NCBI GenBank assembly: GCA_946885925.1 | Contig: CAMPHP010000146.1 | Span: 1-7,135, forward strand | Origin: an uncultured Litorilinea sp. | Lineage (GTDB): Bacteria > Chloroflexota > Anaerolineae > Caldilineales > Caldilineaceae | DNA: 7,135 nucleotides | Reading direction: 5' to 3' | Part shown: piece by piece, positions 6,891 to 7,135 of the stretch | How the letters are laid out: every line of letters begins with the position of its first letter | How positions within the stretch are numbered: the first letter of the stretch is position 1 | Position numbers and translations under genes: made by a program | Notes under the pieces: generated by a model | The model's input: only the letters and a program-made list of their open reading frames with translations | Databases searched by the model: none | What the model was told of the DNA's origin: nothing

Positions 6891-6921
6891 AAAGAAAAAG
6901 CCCTCCATACTGGAGAGCTTT
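6891..6921 (-). terminator. Intrinsic terminator in the argC leader (attenuator)
   Basis: On the minus strand AAAGCTCTCCA (6921-6911) pairs with TGGAGGGCTTT (6907-6897) over 11 bp including one G-U, with a GTA loop. T-rich RNA follows at once: TTTTTCTTTT (6899-6891, the first bases also in the stem). This is a textbook Rho-independent terminator. It lies between the promoter at 7044-7072 and argC, so it must act on argC rather than end an upstream gene. Confidence 0.88.
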
Positions 6922-6963
6922 GCCGTCAATCCTAACAATCTTCTACGCGCGCAAAGTTTCCAG
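6910..6963 (-). promoter_or_regulatory. Antiterminator structure competing with the argC leader terminator
   Basis: Minus-strand segment 6963-6951 (CTGGAAACTTTGC) is complementary to 6923-6910 (GCAAAGCTCTCCAG): 12 base pairs with one A-C mismatch (6958/6915) and one bulged base (6917), enclosing 27 nt. The second arm contains the whole 5' arm of the terminator, so the two hairpins exclude each other. The first arm begins one base after the stop codon of the leader frame. A ribosome finishing the leader would cover it, while one halted at the Arg codons would not. Confidence 0.75.
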
Positions 6964-6964
6964 A

Positions 6965-7033
6965 TCAGTGTCCGGTTCGTTCAGCGTCGCGCCTAGAGTG
7001 TAGATTGTGGACAAGTTGGGCACACGTATTCAT
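6965..7033 (-). CDS. Putative arginine-sensing leader peptide
   Basis: A 22-codon frame from ATG at 7033 to TGA at 6967-6965, inside the argC leader. Arg codons occur in tandem at 14-15 (AGG CGC, 6994-6989) and again at 19 (CGA), in the segment LHSRRDAERTGH. The peptide shows no other sign of function, as expected when the act of translation is what matters. The ATG lies only about 3-5 nt after the predicted transcription start and has no clear Shine-Dalgarno site, so initiation would be leaderless or nearly so. Tandem codons for the pathway product, followed by a stop next to the antiterminator arm, are the hallmarks of ribosome-mediated attenuation. His is as frequent as Arg (3 each), but only Arg is tandem and matches the downstream genes. 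Confidence 0.65.
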   Translation of the reverse strand: MNTCAQLVHNLHSRRDAERTGH

Positions 7034-7043
7034 AGTATCCCAA

Positions 7044-7072
7044 ATTTTAACATGTGGAGTTCACTGTGTCAA
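7044..7072 (-). promoter_or_regulatory. Sigma-70 type promoter of the arg cluster
   Basis: On the minus strand TTGACA (7072-7067) is a perfect -35 box. It is followed by a 17-nt spacer and TAAAAT (7049-7044), a 5/6 match to the -10 consensus. Transcription would start near 7036-7038. The DNA upstream to the window edge (7073-7135) shows no gene; GTTTGC occurs twice at 9-nt spacing on the minus strand, of unknown meaning. Confidence 0.85.
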
Positions 7073-7135
7073 TATCAAACGGGTTTATTTTAGGACAATC
7101 GCAAACTAAGCAAACAAAGGTTAGAGAGCACGTAG

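Noticed and set aside
7019..7034. ARG box (ArgR/AhrC operator) at the transcription start
   Set aside because: TATGAATA matches one half of the ARG box, but the other half (CGTGTGCC) does not resemble ATTCANW. One half-site is expected by chance.
6891..7037. T-box riboswitch for Arg-tRNA in the argC leader
   Set aside because: No T-box sequence (AGGGUGGNACCGCG-like) is found before the terminator, and the leader is too short for the usual stem I and specifier loop.

Overview
The window reads as ordinary chromosomal DNA of a free-living bacterium. Protein style (short homoserine dehydrogenase, stand-alone GNAT-type N-acetylglutamate synthase, argC-argB-argD order) suggests Chloroflexota or a neighbouring phylum. 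This is an impression from motifs, not from a search. Every gene I can support lies on the minus strand, so the window is best read from its right end to its left. There are no tRNA or rRNA genes, insertion sequences, CRISPR arrays or phage genes.

Right end (6820-7135): a near-consensus sigma-70 promoter starts a leader of about 215 nt ahead of argC. The leader holds a 22-codon open frame with tandem Arg codons. Directly after its stop codon come two mutually exclusive RNA structures, an antiterminator and an intrinsic terminator with a T tract. This is the layout of classical ribosome-mediated attenuation, here apparently sensing arginine, and it is the main discovery candidate.

Centre right (3028-6820): argC, argB, argD and a GNAT-type N-acetylglutamate synthase (argA-like) form a compact cluster covering glutamate to N-acetylornithine: NAGS, then ArgB, ArgC and ArgD. 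Deacetylation (argE or argJ) and argF, argG and argH are not in the window. A GC-rich hairpin closes the cluster.

Centre (1678-2983): carA, the glutaminase subunit of carbamoyl-phosphate synthetase, has its own AT-rich upstream region and is followed by a strong 15-bp hairpin. Carbamoyl phosphate feeds both arginine (through ornithine carbamoyltransferase) and pyrimidines, which fits its place beside the arg genes. carB is not adjacent.

Left (1-1616): a Nudix hydrolase, then a translationally coupled pair of unrecognised small genes of lower GC (about 44% by hand count, against roughly 55% in arg genes). Next comes an 11-bp hairpin with a short T run, and then the 5' part of a homoserine dehydrogenase gene that runs off the left edge.
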